From: Oscillospiraceae bacterium
GTDB taxonomy: Bacteria > Bacillota > Clostridia > Oscillospirales > Oscillospiraceae
Assembly (NCBI GenBank): GCA_028691385.1
Contig: JAQUZL010000110.1
Coordinates: forward strand, 1 to 5,736
Reading direction: 5' to 3'
DNA: 5,736 nt
How positions within the stretch are numbered: position 1 is the first letter of the stretch; the number at the start of each line of letters is the position of its first letter. Position numbers and translations under genes: made by a program. The notes below the pieces were generated by a model. The model saw only the letters and a program-made list of their open reading frames with translations, was not told where the DNA came from and made no database searches. This document shows positions 5,559 through 5,736 of the stretch, one piece after another.

Positions 5559-5575
5559 CGTAATGTACAATGTTT

Positions 5576-5584
5576 GGAAAGAGG
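5576..5584 (+). promoter_or_regulatory. Ribosome binding site of the rightward dehydrogenase gene
   Basis: GGAAAGAGG lies eight bases before ATG 5593. It is the only Shine-Dalgarno-like run near this start and supports it. Confidence 0.7.
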
Positions 5585-5592
5585 CGAAAACA

Positions 5593-5736
5593 ATGCAGCG
5601 ACCGGAAAACACCCCGATTGGGATTGTGGGCGCAGGCATGATCGGCTGCGATCAGGCCGCACTGTGCATGGGCTATGGATACGAAGTCGTCGTGTTGGTG
5701 CGCAGCGCTGAAAAGGCGCAGCAGGCGCGGAAAAAG
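5593..5736 (+). CDS. NAD-binding dehydrogenase, 3-hydroxyacyl-CoA dehydrogenase-like N-terminus (3' end missing)
   Basis: Forty-eight codons are visible before the window ends. PIGIVGAGMIG (residues 8-18) is a first Rossmann strand and glycine loop of type G-x-G-x2-G. The following helix and second strand (YGYEVVVLVRS, about 28-38) end in V-R-S rather than the acidic residue of strictly NAD-dependent enzymes. The spacing and the 'GYEVVVLVRSAEKA' style recall the N-terminal domain of 3-hydroxyacyl-CoA dehydrogenases and relatives such as lambda-crystallin/L-gulonate dehydrogenase. With only 48 residues, a 6-phosphogluconate/3-hydroxyisobutyrate-type dehydrogenase cannot be excluded. It is transcribed away from the fusion gene and shares its control region. 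Confidence 0.65.
   Translation, partial: MQRPENTPIGIVGAGMIGCDQAALCMGYGYEVVVLVRSAEKAQQARKK

Noticed and set aside
5566..5571. TACAAT as a -10 box for the rightward gene
   Set aside because: There is no -35 box at the right distance, and the start would fall inside the ribosome binding site, leaving no usable leader.

Overview
The window looks like chromosomal DNA of a GC-rich anaerobic Firmicute, with Oscillospiraceae/Clostridia-type relatives most likely. The reasons are the strong AGGAGG-type ribosome binding sites, bacterial sigma-A style promoters, classical hairpin-plus-T terminators, U32-family proteins rich in cysteine, and a formate-dehydrogenase-like domain. No mobile element, CRISPR array or RNA gene was seen. 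The organism assignment is an inference from style, not from a marker gene.

Layout. (1) Positions 1-483 (+) hold the 3' part of an ABC transporter ATPase of the nitrate/sulfonate/taurine type. It ends at a bidirectional terminator (496-527) shared with the convergent minus-strand genes. (2) Positions 526-2777 (-) hold two tightly coupled genes, a 435-residue cysteine-rich U32-like protein followed by a 310-residue U32-family protein. The second gene's ribosome binding site begins on the last base of the first gene's stop codon. (3) Positions 2864-5335 (-) hold an 823-residue protein with its own promoter, ribosome binding site and terminator. Its first ~500 residues follow the formate dehydrogenase alpha / molybdopterin oxidoreductase pattern. 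Its last ~312 residues form a complete D-2-hydroxyacid dehydrogenase. (4) Positions 5336-5592 form a divergent control region with two opposed promoters and three perfect inverted repeats, each with a 3-base spacer. (5) From 5593 (+) begins an NAD-binding dehydrogenase resembling the N-terminus of 3-hydroxyacyl-CoA dehydrogenases, cut by the window end.

The most unusual object is the 823-residue fusion. The usual C-terminal molybdopterin-dinucleotide-binding domain of formate dehydrogenase is absent, and a 2-hydroxyacid dehydrogenase sits in its place. The loop that normally carries the catalytic Sec/Cys and His is shortened and lacks that motif, and the usual active-site Arg seems replaced. 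The dehydrogenase half keeps its Arg/Glu/His catalytic set. The plausible reading is a former molybdoenzyme scaffold, perhaps still carrying a [4Fe-4S] cluster, wired to a hydroxyacid dehydrogenase and no longer a formate dehydrogenase.

How the genes work together is uncertain. The fusion and the divergent dehydrogenase share one control region, in which a perfect 29-bp palindrome covers the -10 box and predicted start site of the rightward promoter, so they may be co-regulated by one repressor. The U32 pair recalls the UbiU/UbiV, TrhP and RlhA group of oxygen-independent hydroxylation proteins. It lies downstream of the fusion on the same strand but behind a strong terminator, so functional linkage is only suggested by position.
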